From contig CM067351.1 of the NCBI GenBank assembly GCA_034190875.2, positions 3,600,655 to 3,664,654 of the forward strand: 64,000 bases of DNA, in the 5' to 3' direction. Both the position numbers and the translations under genes were made by a program. Source of the stretch: Urechis unicinctus (Eukaryota > Annelida > Polychaeta > Xenopneusta > Urechidae). Below the pieces are notes generated by a model. The model was not told the origin of the DNA and did no database searches. It was given only the letters and a program-made list of their open reading frames with translations. Below are positions 1 through 13,732 of this stretch, piece after piece (the first letter of the stretch is position 1; each line of letters opens with the position of its first letter).

Positions 1-2817
1 GTAGTTAATAGCGGCAAATCTAGGATGCTTCTTACGCCAGTTGTTGCTTGATGTCTTCCACGGTCTCCATCACACGCCCTGCGGGACCACCCTAGCTGTT
101 TCGTTTCGGGTGCTTGAAGTCCCTCTCTATCAGCGTTCAAGAACTTTCTCCACAGACATTATCAGCAGAATGTACCGCAGCCCTTAAGTGCCCCGTGTAG
201 TTTTCGCCCCCACTGTCAGTATACTTGAACCAGGAAGCAATCAGTGCTTGGAAACAATCGAAACTCTCGCCTTGAGCAAGTTGGAGGGCTACTCTGGGCG
301 ATAATACCCCCGGAACGATGCTGGTGGGGCCTATGTTCGGATGGTTGAATGGCACTTGGGGGTAGACTCTTGTTGCCGACCAGTTGCTGTCACACTGAAC
401 AAACAGAGCCGATTCCCATCGCTTCTAAACAAATGCTTCATCAATTGCCTGTATTGTCAAACAATATGACTTTTTTCGTGTGATAGATATAATCTAAATA
501 CGGCGTTTGTAAATGACTGAATCGCTTGTTAATCGCTAGAAGATATTTGAGGTCTTCGGGCGTCTTTCCCCGACTGCTTGACTCATGCAAATTGTTTGAG
601 GAGACAGCGAGTAATTGAGGTCGCGTGTGAGTCCTGCCTCCGTCTTTCCCTTCACGCTGATGGAGGAGGGAGGTACTCGATGAGGAGGGAGGGATTAACA
701 GGAGGTACCCTCATTTGAGGAACACCTCCCAGTGTGAATAATCTATCAGCAGCCGGGATGCCATTGGTGGAGGCTGCGAGTGATTGAAGGGGTGAGGAAG
801 AGAAGCCGGGGCACCTGCTGAGAACAGAAGCTCGGCAGCACCTTGCCGCTCCATTAAGCCATGTTGCGGTCATTAAGCCCGTCATTGCTAATCACAGCGA
901 GCCAGGCAGATGGAGGAACAAGCGGGTGAATCGGGCGATTTCACCGATCGCTGCATTCCCGTTCTCACAGGTGACTTAATCGATAGAAGAAACGTTTTAA
1001 ATTCCTAATGCGTGGGTTTAACAATTTCCAAGTCAATCTTCGCGCCAATATTTACTCAAGCAAGCTCAGCTTGACTGTATGGAAAAGACAGTTAATTGCT
1101 TGTTTCCTTTTATGGACTGATTGGAGGACTATTTCAGAGTTACACGGGAGGACAATTATGTGTTGTTCCTGATTATGATGACGTAATAGCATTTACTGTG
1201 TATTGATCACTTGAAATGTTCAGCTAAGTCGAAATGAGCTGTCAACATCAATAAATCCCCTTCTTCCTGTAACCACAGTCACTGAAGACACGGCAACAGC
1301 CATGAGCGCCAGTTGTTGTGATTATCTGGGTCCAACAATATGATATTGTATCTATATGTCAATGCAACTAGATACTTAGTGTATCTGTGTGAAATGCCAC
1401 CAGTCAAGGGATATATTTTGTATGATTAACCATCAATATTTTTCCATTTAATCCGTATGCTCGTCATACATGATGACATATATCCAGAATATACCGATGT
1501 TTATGTCTCATTCAGAGTTAGCTGATTAATGGTCGTTCCATTGTACACTTTTTGAATAGTTATCTGTAATAAGCGTAAATATATTTGTTTGTGGAACTTC
1601 GTTTCGTCTGGTATCTATGAGCAATTTTCATTAAAGCTTTATTTTGAAAATGTGTCGTGTGGCATCGATAGCACCGGGTCATATGGTATCTATTGCAACC
1701 AGAACGATTGATCGCAAGCGCCTGTTTACTGTGAGACCATTTACATAACGGAACTGCAGTGCTAATAATTGAATTACATGATTTGTTTACATAGAATGCA
1801 TATAATTGTTAGCCGTATAAAAGTCACACGGATTGACGCACGCTCCCGATCATCCCTCAAGGACGCGTCTTCTAGCGTCTTACAATCGCTTACTATTTAT
1901 ATTTGTGATGCACTGGGTCACTATGTTGATGCATTCTATAATGCTGGAATGGGGTATAACATATAACATCCTGTGAGTCAAAACTATACATCCCATCCCC
2001 ACCCTACCCCCACCCAACTTCCCCCAAGCCCTCGTATGGTGATTAACAGCAAAATATCGGTAGATATGAAGTTTTCCTCGCTTAATTTCCACCCAGCAGA
2101 TCATCTGTCTAATTCAACCTCACGTGATATTCCCAAGCCACAGAGGCACCATTTATCTCAAATCGTTGTTTTCAGGTTTATAAAACCGTAATAAAGAATA
2201 AAAAAGGGTTATGGAATTCAAAACTCTTCATTGTACAAGCTATAACATTCACAGTCTTTGCTCACTGCACAAGCGGTTGGCTTTAGTGGTATGCCCTTTA
2301 TCTGCTACTTATAAAGACAGCTACAGTTATGAATCTTCACTTCACACAATATCCATTTGCTAAATTGCATACTCACATAAAGGCAAGATGACAGTCTAAA
2401 AAAGATATTTATTTTCAACAGACATTTATGTGGTTGTTAATTTAAAGTGCCATTTTCCAACGACCGTCAGCTGCTCTCATATATCAAACACGTCTTGTAG
2501 TGTCTCTGTCAAATGCTAGACATTTCTCATATATTTATCATAAATGCTGTTTTTTACACTCACTGCTGTGAAGCGGAGACAATCTTCACAAAGCAGCCCA
2601 TACAATAAGCATTTGAAAAATCATCTGGGGAAAACGAGGACTTACAGTGGATGCTTGGCAGGAACCATGCCGGCGTCATAGAGCGATGACGTGTGATGTC
2701 ATTATTATGACAGCGACGCCAGTCAGCGTAGGGAGCAAGACTGCTGCGCGCGCAGTCGCTCATCCCTTCCGCGGGTTGGAAGCTGAGACAGCCACGCTGC
2801 CGGGGATACCTAAAGAC

Positions 2818-2834
2818 GGGCGCCCCCTAGCGTC
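2818..2834 (-). promoter_or_regulatory. CTCF-like core motif
   Basis: The plus strand reads GGGCGCCCCCTAGCGTC. Its reverse complement resembles the CTCF core (AGGGGGCGC). It sits in a GC-rich patch inside otherwise AT-rich, gene-poor DNA. CTCF and its motif are conserved across bilaterians. That this copy is bound is inference only. Confidence 0.25.
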
Positions 2835-3207
2835 CAAACACATGTGACGGGATCAAAAGGTCACAAGTTCCGGTTCCGGCCCATGGGAATACGGGTGTGA
2901 TGTTCTGGCGAATCAAAATTGTTAATGTTAACACCCAGCATGATTTTTTTGCAATGTCATTTATAATATGCATTGGAATTCATCATTGAGACATTTACAG
3001 TTGTCATCGTGTGGAGAGACGCTTCATATCCGTCATCCGTCTTTTGATTCAGCGTAACATTTGCTACAGAAAGAAATACTTCTCGAACACGATATGTCAT
3101 TTTGCATTAAAAACTTGGTATATTTGATGCCACCTATTTACATTGAAGTGCTGCTCCATCACTTGATACAGTAAAAATAGAAACGAAAACCGTAATTTAA
3201 TGCATAA

Positions 3208-3582
<375 letters not shown>

Positions 3583-6500
3583 AATGGGTAGGTGGGTGGA
3601 AGGGTGGTTGGATTAGGTGGGCGGGTATAGCTTGATATTCCTTTGCTAAACAGATATTCTGATGTGTTTGTTAAGGGCGGTGCTGCGGCTTAATGCGCTA
3701 CTGCTGATAACCTAGTATATTGAGGGAGTTCAATGTGGTCAGCAACCGAGCGACTCGATGAAGTCGTGACGAGACCCGAGGTTCCTTGGGCTGGCCACCA
3801 GCCACGCATTCAGCTCACATAATCCAATCAATAAGGACTTTCAAATTTAAGTTATAAAAAGGCATGGACGCTCTCTCTAGTTTATGCTGTGATTTATTTC
3901 TCTTCGATAAAACCATCAGCGCCGTCCTCTCGGGAGGGAGGGCTTCCGTCGACGATAAGGCGAACATCGGAAACTAGCGTATTACGTAGTCCGTGTGAGA
4001 CTGATACGCTGCTTGGTCTAGTCCAACAATGGTGGAGACATTTGCCATTTTTGGCATGTACTTTATGTACAGATCCCGTTAAACGCAGATTTGTCTGTAC
4101 TCGCCTCATCGATCAGTTAAATTAGTGCAATTCTGTGATCATTGTTCTGGGGTCTGTTGGTGTCTACAATATATGTTACATTCGATGAACATTCAATTTG
4201 ACAATATCTGGCAATATAAAACAAGTAGGTCAAAGTTCGTATAAAAATATTCCATCAATTCATTAATATACCAACTTGAGCTGTAAGTGCCATATAGCGT
4301 TCCCGTTGTGCGCCATGTCACGTCATTTATTTGCCTCTTATGACCAGTCAGTGTCGCTGTCAGTCACCAGCGCGTCCTATAGAGCGCCAGACGTCCACAC
4401 CCGCCCGCTCTCTCCTCACCACCGCGACAGATATTTATAGTTAAACCTATATCACAGCCACTGATCACAGCTAGGGGTGTGGTGACATGTCATCTGCCTG
4501 ACGAACAACACTCTCGCAAATATTTGTGTCTTTCGTCTTTATCTGAAATACGATAAGAGTACAGAGCGAGTGTTTAGTGAGATCGGATATCCTGGCACTG
4601 ATGCTGTCTTCGCATAATATGTATATATTATCCACACCCACCTCATAGATCCGTCTGTTTATCCGACAAACGGACACACTACTTCATGTACCCACAAGCC
4701 CAATTCGTTCTTCTGTTCGTCTTCATCGTCTTTGTAAATCAGTCATATTTTAATGGGTTCACCAGCTAACCCCACTCATCCACTACATTAGGTAATCAGT
4801 CGCAACAATAAGTAATTAACGCACCTCTGTTCGATTAAAATGCTTACGCTACCGTTTAACAGAGGAACATCCATTCACCGTATCTCATGAATCCACAGTG
4901 ATATACAAACACTGATTAACACAAAGTCGAAGAACACCATTTCTGCAGTGTCAACGATGTCTTGTAATTGCTGGGTAGAAATACATACATCCCATTTTTC
5001 TCAGATGTATCATTGAATTCCCGTCCCTGTACGGTGCATCATATTTCAGTTCTCTCTCTGTTTGTGTCATCTTATCCCATCAGTGATCATGTCAAAACGT
5101 CGTCATAAATATATGGCTCTCACGAATTTTCTGTAGATTACTCATTATCAAGTCATGACCTCACAAAGATTTCGAACATTGGCCTAACATTAACGCACAT
5201 TTCACGTCGAATGGAACAGCCCCTTCTGTAATGGACTGGTTAGATACAATAACAAGCAGCAGAAATGATTCTGTGGATAGTTCAATAAGCAGAGTTTATC
5301 AGTGCCAGATGCCGTGCTCGGGTTTAAAGTAAGTTTCGGGTTTGAAGTAATTTCCCACTTTTCCTTTGTCGTTCTTTGAATAAAATAAGTTCTTCATTAA
5401 ATTCTGTTGTCCTAAACTTTGCCCATAGCGTATTAGCATGTAATATTCTTGACATGAGATTTAAACCAGCTAACGTTTTCTAAATGGTATGTATTTCCCA
5501 GTTGCATCTGCAGTTATTGTCCGTTGTCCTTCCAAATAATCGTCCAATCGATTTTACTAATATACTCTTTTAGGCCACTGAATTTTGCCCTGAGGAAATC
5601 GGGGAACAGTTCAAAATTAAACCTTCCTATAATTGATTCAGATGCAGGTTGATGCAGATAGGACCGCTGAATGGTGAAAGGTTATGTTGATAAAGCCGGA
5701 GCATACATGTCTCTGGTGATAGGCCAATTGACGGTAGCCATTGCAGTATTTCCCAGATGGATCGCTCTTGTTCATCCGGTTGATAGCAAGCGAATAATAC
5801 GTTATGATAACATGTAACTTGCGTATCAACATTATGATGACCATGAGTAAGAGGCGACAATCATTTTTTTTCTTCCGCCCCCACCCCACACCCACATCAA
5901 AATACACACTTAAACCGATTTTAAAAGAATATTTTGTTCTAAAAACGTTATTATTATATTATCATGTTCACATATTATGCAGGTTAGCATACATGCAGCT
6001 CCGTACCATCAGTTGTCTAACAACAGACTCTTATTCACGCGCGATTAAGGTCTGTTTCTACAACGGAGTGATATCGCGACGGTGATTAATGAGGATGATT
6101 TTGATGCTTGGATGGATGCCAGTTCCAGCAGAAAGCTTATAGCTCCGCCACCATCAAAGTAACGTGTGCATAGTACCCAGAAGATAATAGTTATGTCATT
6201 CATGGAATGTACTGGAGGCGTGACATTGGTGGGTGTTATACTTAATTGCATTGGTTTCAGGAATGTAGATGTCCTCAAGCGTGAAAACAGAGGAGAATGG
6301 CGGACAGCAGTTGATCTTACTGAGTATATCGTTTACGACATGTGGAGAATATTTACCTCATGGCTTTATCGGTTGAACAAGTGTTCTATCTAAGGACAAA
6401 TAAAGGTGATCTTTTTGGTTTTAGTTTTCTTGTCCGTCATATGTTCGATGATGCCTGGAATGTCCATTGTGTCCAATTTGACATTTTAAGATACATTTTG

Positions 6501-7011
6501 TCGTTGCTAGGTGACATCTTTATTTTAATCTTTACTTATCATAGGCAACACCGAATCATCAATTCTTTATCGATAGCGATGCTATGAAAACAGCCTTCAC
6601 AATTAGTTAACTGAAATATGCTAATAGATACTACTACCTGGGCATGGTTCCTTAGATAGTCTATATATTCTATAGAACGATATTCTTGAACAATTTACCC
6701 TAACACCAATATAAAACATAAAACAACCAAAAATTCGCCACAGCTTAAATCTCTACGTTCAGCGTCGTGTATTGCCTTTGCGTTTTGGAAAAACATGCGC
6801 CTTCTACCGGTTGAAAATCAGTATCGCCGCCTGGCGGCCGCGACGGAAACCCAAGAATGTGAAGACGCTGATTAAGGCAGTGTACTACCGGGTGTACAAC
6901 TAATGGCTGGTGTTGGACAACATAGGATCAGACCAATAAGCTATCACAAACATCAGATATATGACATTGTGTACATGGACAGTATTCAATTAAACAATTT
7001 TATCAGATGTG

Positions 7012-7137
7012 TTTATTTCCACAGTTTGTTGACAAAATCACTGATCAGATGACACAAGCAGACAGAGAATGGAAATATGATAAACTGTACAAGGATATGG
7101 ATTCAATAAGACAATTTTAGCATGTAACATATTTATT
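7012..7137 (-). terminator. Candidate poly(A) signals of GALC
   Basis: Two AATAAA hexamers occur on the minus strand, at 7132-7137 and 7012-7017. They lie about 250 and 370 bases beyond the GALC stop codon, which is a plausible distance for a short 3' UTR. Which one is used cannot be told from sequence. Confidence 0.5.
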
Positions 7138-7389
7138 TTCTCACAGCAACTGTTTGCATATCACTTTTGATTAATGAAACAAGGTCCACAGACAAATAAT
7201 AACAGACAATCTAGGGCTTGAACATAGCCACCTTTGTACAACCAGGATGTAATGACAGATAAATCGGTCTATTCCAAGGAGTTCTAGAGTTCAAACAGTA
7301 GATGTAAATGATCTAACTACAGGTGCCTATACTATCCACCACCCAATATGATTACCAGCTGAGAGTGATGCAACAGTCACTGGACTTAC

Positions 7390-10300
7390 TCATGTATGCA
7401 CATTGATCCTAGGTACGAGCTCATTAGCATCCTCAATAGAGAGATGGTCAAAGTCCGCGAAACCGTAACTTGCTGTCCCGAAACCAGCATAACCATTGGA
7501 AGGCATTCCGTTCACATGCACTTCAAAGACTGTGTCAGTTCCTAAGTAGCCATAGGCCCAGTCGCCCTACAAGCAAACAGGAATAAATTGTTATAATTGC
7601 AAATGAATCAATGAATCATCTATCCTATATTTCTCTATTACAAACTAGCAATAACCACTAGGAGTGCTAGCTCACCCTGACGATCAGTGCTAGGTGGCTC
7701 CATTGATCACGTTTCATAGAAGCATCATAAAATCCAGTTGCAAAGACATGTGTTCTTGCTGCAGCATAGAATATGAATACCAGAAAAATGGAAGCTTAGA
7801 TGCATCTTACTTACCCAGAGGGCTTCACGATAATTATATGCAATTCCATGCGTATAACAATTTATCCACAAGTGAAATGTCATCAACTTGGTTTTATTCA
7901 ATCAAGTACAAATGTTGGCAAAGGTGGTCAGAATTATAAAATGCAAAAGAATATATTTCTTATGTTCACAAGAGGGAAAGCTAAACTGACCTGTATCATT
8001 GGTGACCTGGTATGTAAATGAGCTGCCTTTACCATCAGGGAATACAAAGAAAAAGAGGCCACCTGTTGAGGCAGCTGAACACCCCCCTTTGTCCACCCTG
8101 GCTGCTATAAAGACGCCTGCAGTGCCATTCACCGAGGGGATCAAAAAGTCCATCTGGAGGAACAAGTCCTTCCTATAAGGGATAGATCAGATCACAAAAC
8201 ACGGATCAAAGATACATCATTAATCTGGAAAAAATAGTTTCCTTCTTTATTATCTAGTTTTCAAACTTCGTAGTAAGAGAAAGAGATTGAGTATGCTTAC
8301 CAGTGATGATCACCCCCTATGTTGAGGGGGACTTCACCAGCATTGCACCAGTGAACTGGAGGTGTTAGCACTACTTGACGATTCACTTTGGTTGGGAATG
8401 GTGTCACCCTTGTTTGAACCTCCCACACTCCAACTTGTGGAGCAAAATTATACGCCTCAGAATTGACACTGTAACCTGCAAATATGCATCAAATTAACAT
8501 CAATATATTGTCCCTCATAGGAAACTGATTTAATAATAAACATGGATTTATCCATGAAATCAACTACCAGCATATCAAACATAGTATTCCCATTAATCCC
8601 AGAGGTGCTCTTACTTTCATAATCATCTCTGTAGGGCAATGGGAAGGGGGCAGATTTGGGAGGGTCCTTGTACGTCCCCTTCTGTCCGGTAGGTTTAGTT
8701 GTCAGTGTATACACACTATCCACCTCCAGAACTATTGTTATATTCCCACCAGAAACCTAGAAGAATCATACATGACTTAACAATTCACATCACATGCAAA
8801 GCATAAAAATAACTTCCAAAATGTACCTAATCAGTGTGTTATGAACTAATTATGTCACCTCCTTCGAGCCCATTTTGCGGAACATATCACTTGGCCCTCC
8901 GTCAAACATCAAATGACTTTTCCACACATACAGTTCCTTGACACTTGACTGAAGCAGAAACAATGCAGGGTATGTAGTCCAAGCAAGCTCTAACAGCGTT
9001 CCTTACTCCCATTTTTATTACATGAAGGCCATGATATATTAAGACAACATTCAACAGTTACAAATGACACATGCACTTGGGTCTCCGTAATTATATATGT
9101 CATTTCAACTTAAATTAATTGTTTAAATGCCATTTTGAGTACATACCAAGGTTCCCTTGAGAGCGAAGGTGGCTGTCTGAGGTTCTACTGTGTACTCTGG
9201 CAGACCAGGTCGGATACACACGGAGTGGTTATGGCTCTGAACCAAAAACAGATGAACACTAGATTATTGTACACATGAAGTTATGCAATATATCAAAATA
9301 AGCTGTTTATCTTTATTGGTAATATGGTTATATGTAATTAACACACTGATTACTTACTCACCATAGTTTCTATAATTAAAGACATGTCCTTCTTGTCAGG
9401 GCTTATAAGTGTTAAGTAACTACCACCTTTAACTAAATGCCCCACACCAGCTCCATGTTTCAAATAAGTCCAACCAATCTCAGTAAACTGTGTTGTGTGA
9501 GCTGAAACCAATGGGGAACAGAATCAGTCGTTTGTCATATAGATCAAAAGACAATTACATTTCCAGCCTTCTTTCAATTAAAATTAAGTCACCATATTAT
9601 GAAATGATAGAGACAATCATAATGAATACCCGTTGGTACGTCTCAACAAAAACAGCAACAGTAACTATGATTTGTTACCTGAGACCCAGATAGGGCTTTG
9701 TACAACATAATGTCCGCTCCAGGGCTCATCGGCTGTCATCAAGCCATCACGGCCAAATGGCAATGACTCATAATAGCTCGCTATCAGATTCCATGATATA
9801 GTACTGTTAATCAGAAATCCAGGATGTGATGCTTATCATGTGTTATCAATGAGATGAGTTACTCTAGTGGTGAGATATATCTCAGGTAATGAATACCTAG
9901 ATCATTGAATCATTGATGACAATATGTCAAACGTTGTTACCTGGTCATATACCCGTTAACATAGTTCTGATTCAAGATCTGGAAACAGAGGAATTGGCAG
10001 GCGTTATGATAGACATACAGACCTGAACCGTTATGACAACAGTACACATTATGATACCTGGTGACAAGGCATTCATGGCGACGATTTTGTCGTTCCCGAT
10101 ACAGAACAATGGCTTTCAATGCAAGTATTATAAGTGAAATTTAAAGCAGTGTGGAACGTTGCTCTTCTATTTCATTCTTGATCGAAAATACCACCTGCGT
10201 AATATACCACAATTTGGACCCACCCTAGCCCAGCATCCAGCACCAACTTCCTCATTGAATGTGCTGTAGTCTTCTGAGGACCACAGAGGTTTCTTTGTCT

Positions 10301-11856
10301 TTAAGGAAGTATTGGAACTGAGGGTTCCAGGGTAATGTGCGCTGCAATATTTTGTAACATAAATCAGATTGGTTCATAACAATCAATGTCATGCCAGTCA
10401 TTTAAAAGGCAGCAAAAATGTTTGACATGGAAACAACGTAAGAAGTTCCTACCCTATGATACTGACAGCATCAGCAAAGTCTGCATCTTTGAGGATGTCA
10501 GTACTTATGCCCCAACCACCATCGGCAGCCACAATCTTCACTGACGTCATGTTATTCATGTTCAGGGCCTTCCTCAACGTCTACAATAATATGTCATGTT
10601 ATTCATGTTCAGGGCCTTTCTCAATGTCTACAATAATACAATGGACATGAATATTGATCATATTTGAAAAAAGGCACAAAATTATCACATGGGACCAATG
10701 TATGCAAGACTAACTAATTAACCAGTGATTTATTTTCGGCTGAATGGAGTCTAACAATTATCTGTGGATATTGCATCATCCATTCATTCAAATGTTCATT
10801 GGAAATAATGACTTTGTTATATAACACAAACCTTCACATAGGTTATGTCATAGTTCCTCTCATTCCAAATCTGCACACAAATGATCACCACTTATTATAC
10901 CTAGTTTGTTTTTATACTTGTCAATGGCATTTTTTCCCCAAAATATATCTCAGCCAATCATCAATTCACTACATACCCCAACATAGTCTAGAGTGAGACC
11001 ATAGAACTTCTTGGCTCCAGCAATCCACTTGACGATGTATTCAGCTGTTCTTTCAGGAATTGTGTATGGATTCTGGGTACCATTACCAATCCAGCCTGGA
11101 AATGCCCATGGTAAACAATACAACTTGATGTCGGGGTTTCTCTGCAATCAAATCGATTAGTCTTATAGATCGATAATTATTGACTCTTGGATCTATCTGA
11201 TAACAATGGACAATTAATAATTATCCTAGTATCTGTAAATATTCATATACAGGCAATCAGCAGCAATTTATGGGAATGAGTTTTCAGTTTGTGTTTTGTT
11301 GGTACCTTTTTGGCTTCTTTCATCAACCACCACTCATAGCCTCTTTCATAATTCTCATCCCAGCTCTCATGCATATGGGATGACTCAGTGCCATCTGCAA
11401 AATGGCATGGCTAAAAAATCTTTGAAGGGTCAATAGTTTCAGCTCAGCTCAAAGTTAACACATCAACATAACATTTGTTTTCATGGAAACAAGTATGTAT
11501 TTTGTCACTTTCATGTTCATACCTGTTGATTGAGAATCTCCACCAATTTCTACTTTGAAAATTTGCAGAGCTGCTCCAAAGTTTGGCTTAAAAAAACAAG
11601 ATATTACCTTAATGCTAGCTATGTACAATAGTATTTGAATTGCATAAACTAGTCAATTTGGAAAAAAAGTATAGTCCTACCTTAAAGAGGTAATCTAGAA
11701 TTTCACTCCTTTTGTCATCAGGATAGTTAACCAATAGCTTTGAGGTGGCCTATAAATAAAAAACATAACTGTACGATGAAAAATTCTCACTGCTTTGTGG
11801 ACAATACACAGCACCTAGTTTATGACTCATTTCTTATCATATATCATCTCTTATCA

Positions 11857-11928
<72 letters not shown>

Positions 11929-11929
11929 T

Positions 11930-11968
<39 letters not shown>

Positions 11969-11972
11969 TGCA

Positions 11973-12021
<49 letters not shown>

Positions 12022-12601
12022 TGTATATATGCATGCAAATATAAATACATATATATATATATTTATATATATGCATGCATATATATACATGCATATTTAT
12101 CTGTAATGAATCGGCTTGTCAGACTCAACTCAACAACATCTGATATTTCTTTAATCAACTTATGATTACAGCGTGTAATCTTGAAGGTGGGATCGAACTG
12201 GCTTTACCCAAGGCAAAGCGTCTGTGACAATATGTAGGTTTTTTTATGCTGGTCACATTGGAATAACTATATTCTCCTATGGTTGCTGTGATTTGATCTT
12301 CATATGTATTTGCAACGGCAACAATCTTGTTTTCCCAAATCTATTATTGCTAATAATAAATTAGCCCTACAGGAAGTCTGAGTAGACATGAGATCCGACC
12401 GGGGCTAATAATAAATCAGCAGGTTAACAGGTTAACCATGGTTCATCAGCAATATCAATTATTATATAAATCCCTTACCCCGCCTCCACTGAGCCCACCA
12501 ATCCCATCGTATTGTCGTCCTAAGCCATCAGAGTCGTCTATGTCGTATGCACACGAGCAAGTTGCAAGTAATAATGCAATCGTCACTGACTTTATTTGCA
12601 T
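7390..12601 (-). CDS. GALC: Galactocerebrosidase (galactosylceramidase), 18 exons
   Basis: Lysosomal glycoside hydrolase (family GH59) that removes galactose from galactosylceramide and psychosine. Exons, in order of transcription: 12601-12479, 11749-11681, 11586-11523, 11394-11306, 11141-10977, 10870-10832, 10580-10453, 10341-10224, 9978-9941, 9803-9679, 9501-9362, 9236-9147, 8948-8859, 8756-8615, 8475-8301, 8172-7991, 7758-7676, 7566-7390. Every junction is GT-AG and in phase, giving 678 residues (the human protein is about the same length). The start chosen gives a signal peptide ([20 protein letters not shown]), followed by the family's DDSDGLGR and DGIG motifs. The catalytic acid/base is visible in IWNERNY (E174) and the nucleophile in WSSEDYS (E249). 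ILNQNY-NGYMT and the C-terminal lectin-like domain ([11 protein letters not shown]) also match GALC. An upstream in-frame ATG at 12670 would mask the signal peptide and is disfavoured. Intron 1 carries a large AT microsatellite. Confidence 0.96.
10546..10639 (-). repeat. 47-bp tandem duplication across a GALC 3' splice site
   Basis: Two adjacent 47-bp copies (10546-10592 and 10593-10639, two visible mismatches in the shared part). The left copy holds the true acceptor and the first 35 or so coding bases of GALC exon 7. The right copy, which is upstream in transcription, holds a duplicate acceptor (TTGTAG) and a duplicate of the same coding bases. Using the upstream acceptor would add 47 bases and soon reach a stop. 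Confidence 0.9.
11857..12100. repeat. (TA)n microsatellite with GCAT interruptions
   Basis: About 240 bp of nearly pure TA repeat broken by ATGCATGCATAT-type islands, inside GALC intron 1. All open frames here (Tyr-Ile polymers) are repeat artefacts. It is strongly self-complementary and could extrude hairpins. Confidence 0.97.
12361..12412. repeat. Short dispersed palindromic element, copy 1
   Basis: Begins TTAGCCCTAC and ends GACCGGGGCTAA. The ends are imperfectly inverted (TAGCCC / GGGGCTA). Related copies lie at 13688-13732 and, inverted, at 24127-24174. It is flanked by near-identical sequence: GCTAATAATAAAT stands just left of it and GGGCTAATAATAAATC closes its right end, which may mark a target duplication. 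Confidence 0.55.
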
Positions 12602-12673
12602 CTTGATCGCCGATATCAATTCTTTTGAAATCACATCTGTGCCGGCAATGCCAATAAGCTGCATAAACAAAAG

Positions 12674-12708
12674 TCACATGATCATCAAGCGAATGCTTGA
12701 TCACATGA
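12674..12708. promoter_or_regulatory. Two TCACATGA (MiT/TFE-type E-box) sites upstream of GALC
   Basis: TCACATGA occurs at 12674-12681 and again at 12701-12708, 73 and 100 bases upstream of the GALC start codon. TCACATGA is the M-box form bound by MITF/TFE/TFEB-family factors, which drive lysosomal genes through the related CLEAR element (GTCACGTGAC). Two copies 27 bp apart just in front of a lysosomal enzyme gene fit that pattern. Occupancy is inference. Confidence 0.45.
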
Positions 12709-13316
12709 TCAGTTATATAGATATTACTCACCTCAATCAAGAGTCATTGTTTCAGTCGCAAAAGAGTCGAAGCATAGCATGGATTCAGCAACTTCAGCAT
12801 GACATCAAATGTGAACAGATTGTTTGTCGAAAATGAATACCACATGGGATAATGCTTTAGGGCAACAAAACTCAACGTAACATCGTCATTTTTCTTCCTT
12901 TACATATTTTCTCTATTAAATTCTAGTCATGTCTGAGAGGAAATATAGCGGCTACCATGAATATGGTTTATATATAGTGTAAACTGTCACTTAGATAGTG
13001 AATAGAATTATCATCGGCAAGAATTTTTTTAAAGATCAGTTTAATATCAGTCTATTTCTTGTGCAGCATGTCTTTGAAGACAGAGAAAAAGATGCGAACA
13101 AGCTTAGAAGTATATTATTGAGCTTCAAATCTTAGCTTACCCAAATTACGGTTTAAGTCTTAACTCGAGCGCAATATTAAACATTTGTAAACAGCAACAT
13201 ATGTTGACCAAAATATTCAAAAGAATCGACTTCAGAAAGTGAGGATCTTTGACTTTGCTACTCAAGTATGTGTAAAGTTCTACTCGCTAAATATATACAA
13301 CTGGTGCATACAGCGT

Positions 13317-13333
13317 ACACAACAGAGGGCGCT
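13317..13333 (+). promoter_or_regulatory. CTCF-like core motif
   Basis: ACACAACAGAGGGCGCT matches the CTCF core (CCACnAGrGGGCGC) at most positions and lies in the intergenic space between two divergent genes. This is a motif match by eye only. Confidence 0.3.
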
Positions 13334-13687
13334 CTGAGGCGTGCTTGGAAACGGAAGCTTACTTTGGTGAGACCCAAATTTTGTTAAGTGCGATGTGTCT
13401 TGTAGTTTTTTAAATGAATATTTAAGATGATGCCACACTCACGAACTCACTCATTGATACACGATCGACCTTATGGTGTTAACCTGGTCGCACGGTCATA
13501 TACAAGAGTTCTATGGGGTTAAATAGAATATATCTAAAGTGGACTGGGCTAGACCAGACTCTAGAGCAGAGGTCCGGTGGTAGTGATACATGCAGTCCCA
13601 ATGGGTTCGACTGCTGCCTAAGTTTAAGTCTCTCTCCAGTCCAAGAGCCGCAATGGCAAAACTTGACTATCTGTAACATATGGATGA

Positions 13688-13732
13688 CTAGCCCTACGGT
13701 ATATATTCATATTACCGTTCGACCGGGGCTAG
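13688..13732. repeat. Short dispersed palindromic element, copy 2
   Basis: Starts CTAGCCCTACGGTATATATT and ends GACCGGGGCTAG. The outer CTAGCCC/GGGGCTAG ends are inverted repeats, and so is the inner ACGGTA...TACCGT region (imperfect). Same family as 12361-12412 and 24127-24174. Confidence 0.6.

Noticed and set aside
6700..6902. GC-rich patch with short basic open frames in several frames
   Set aside because: Frames are open on both strands simply because of composition, no splice partner or homology was seen, and the patch lies beyond the GALC 3' end.
11740..12106. Tyr-Ile polymer open frames
   Set aside because: Translation of the TA microsatellite in GALC intron 1.
12602..12670. Upstream in-frame ATG extending GALC by 23 residues
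   Set aside because: The extension would bury the signal peptide internally; the ATG at 12601 gives a standard secretory start.
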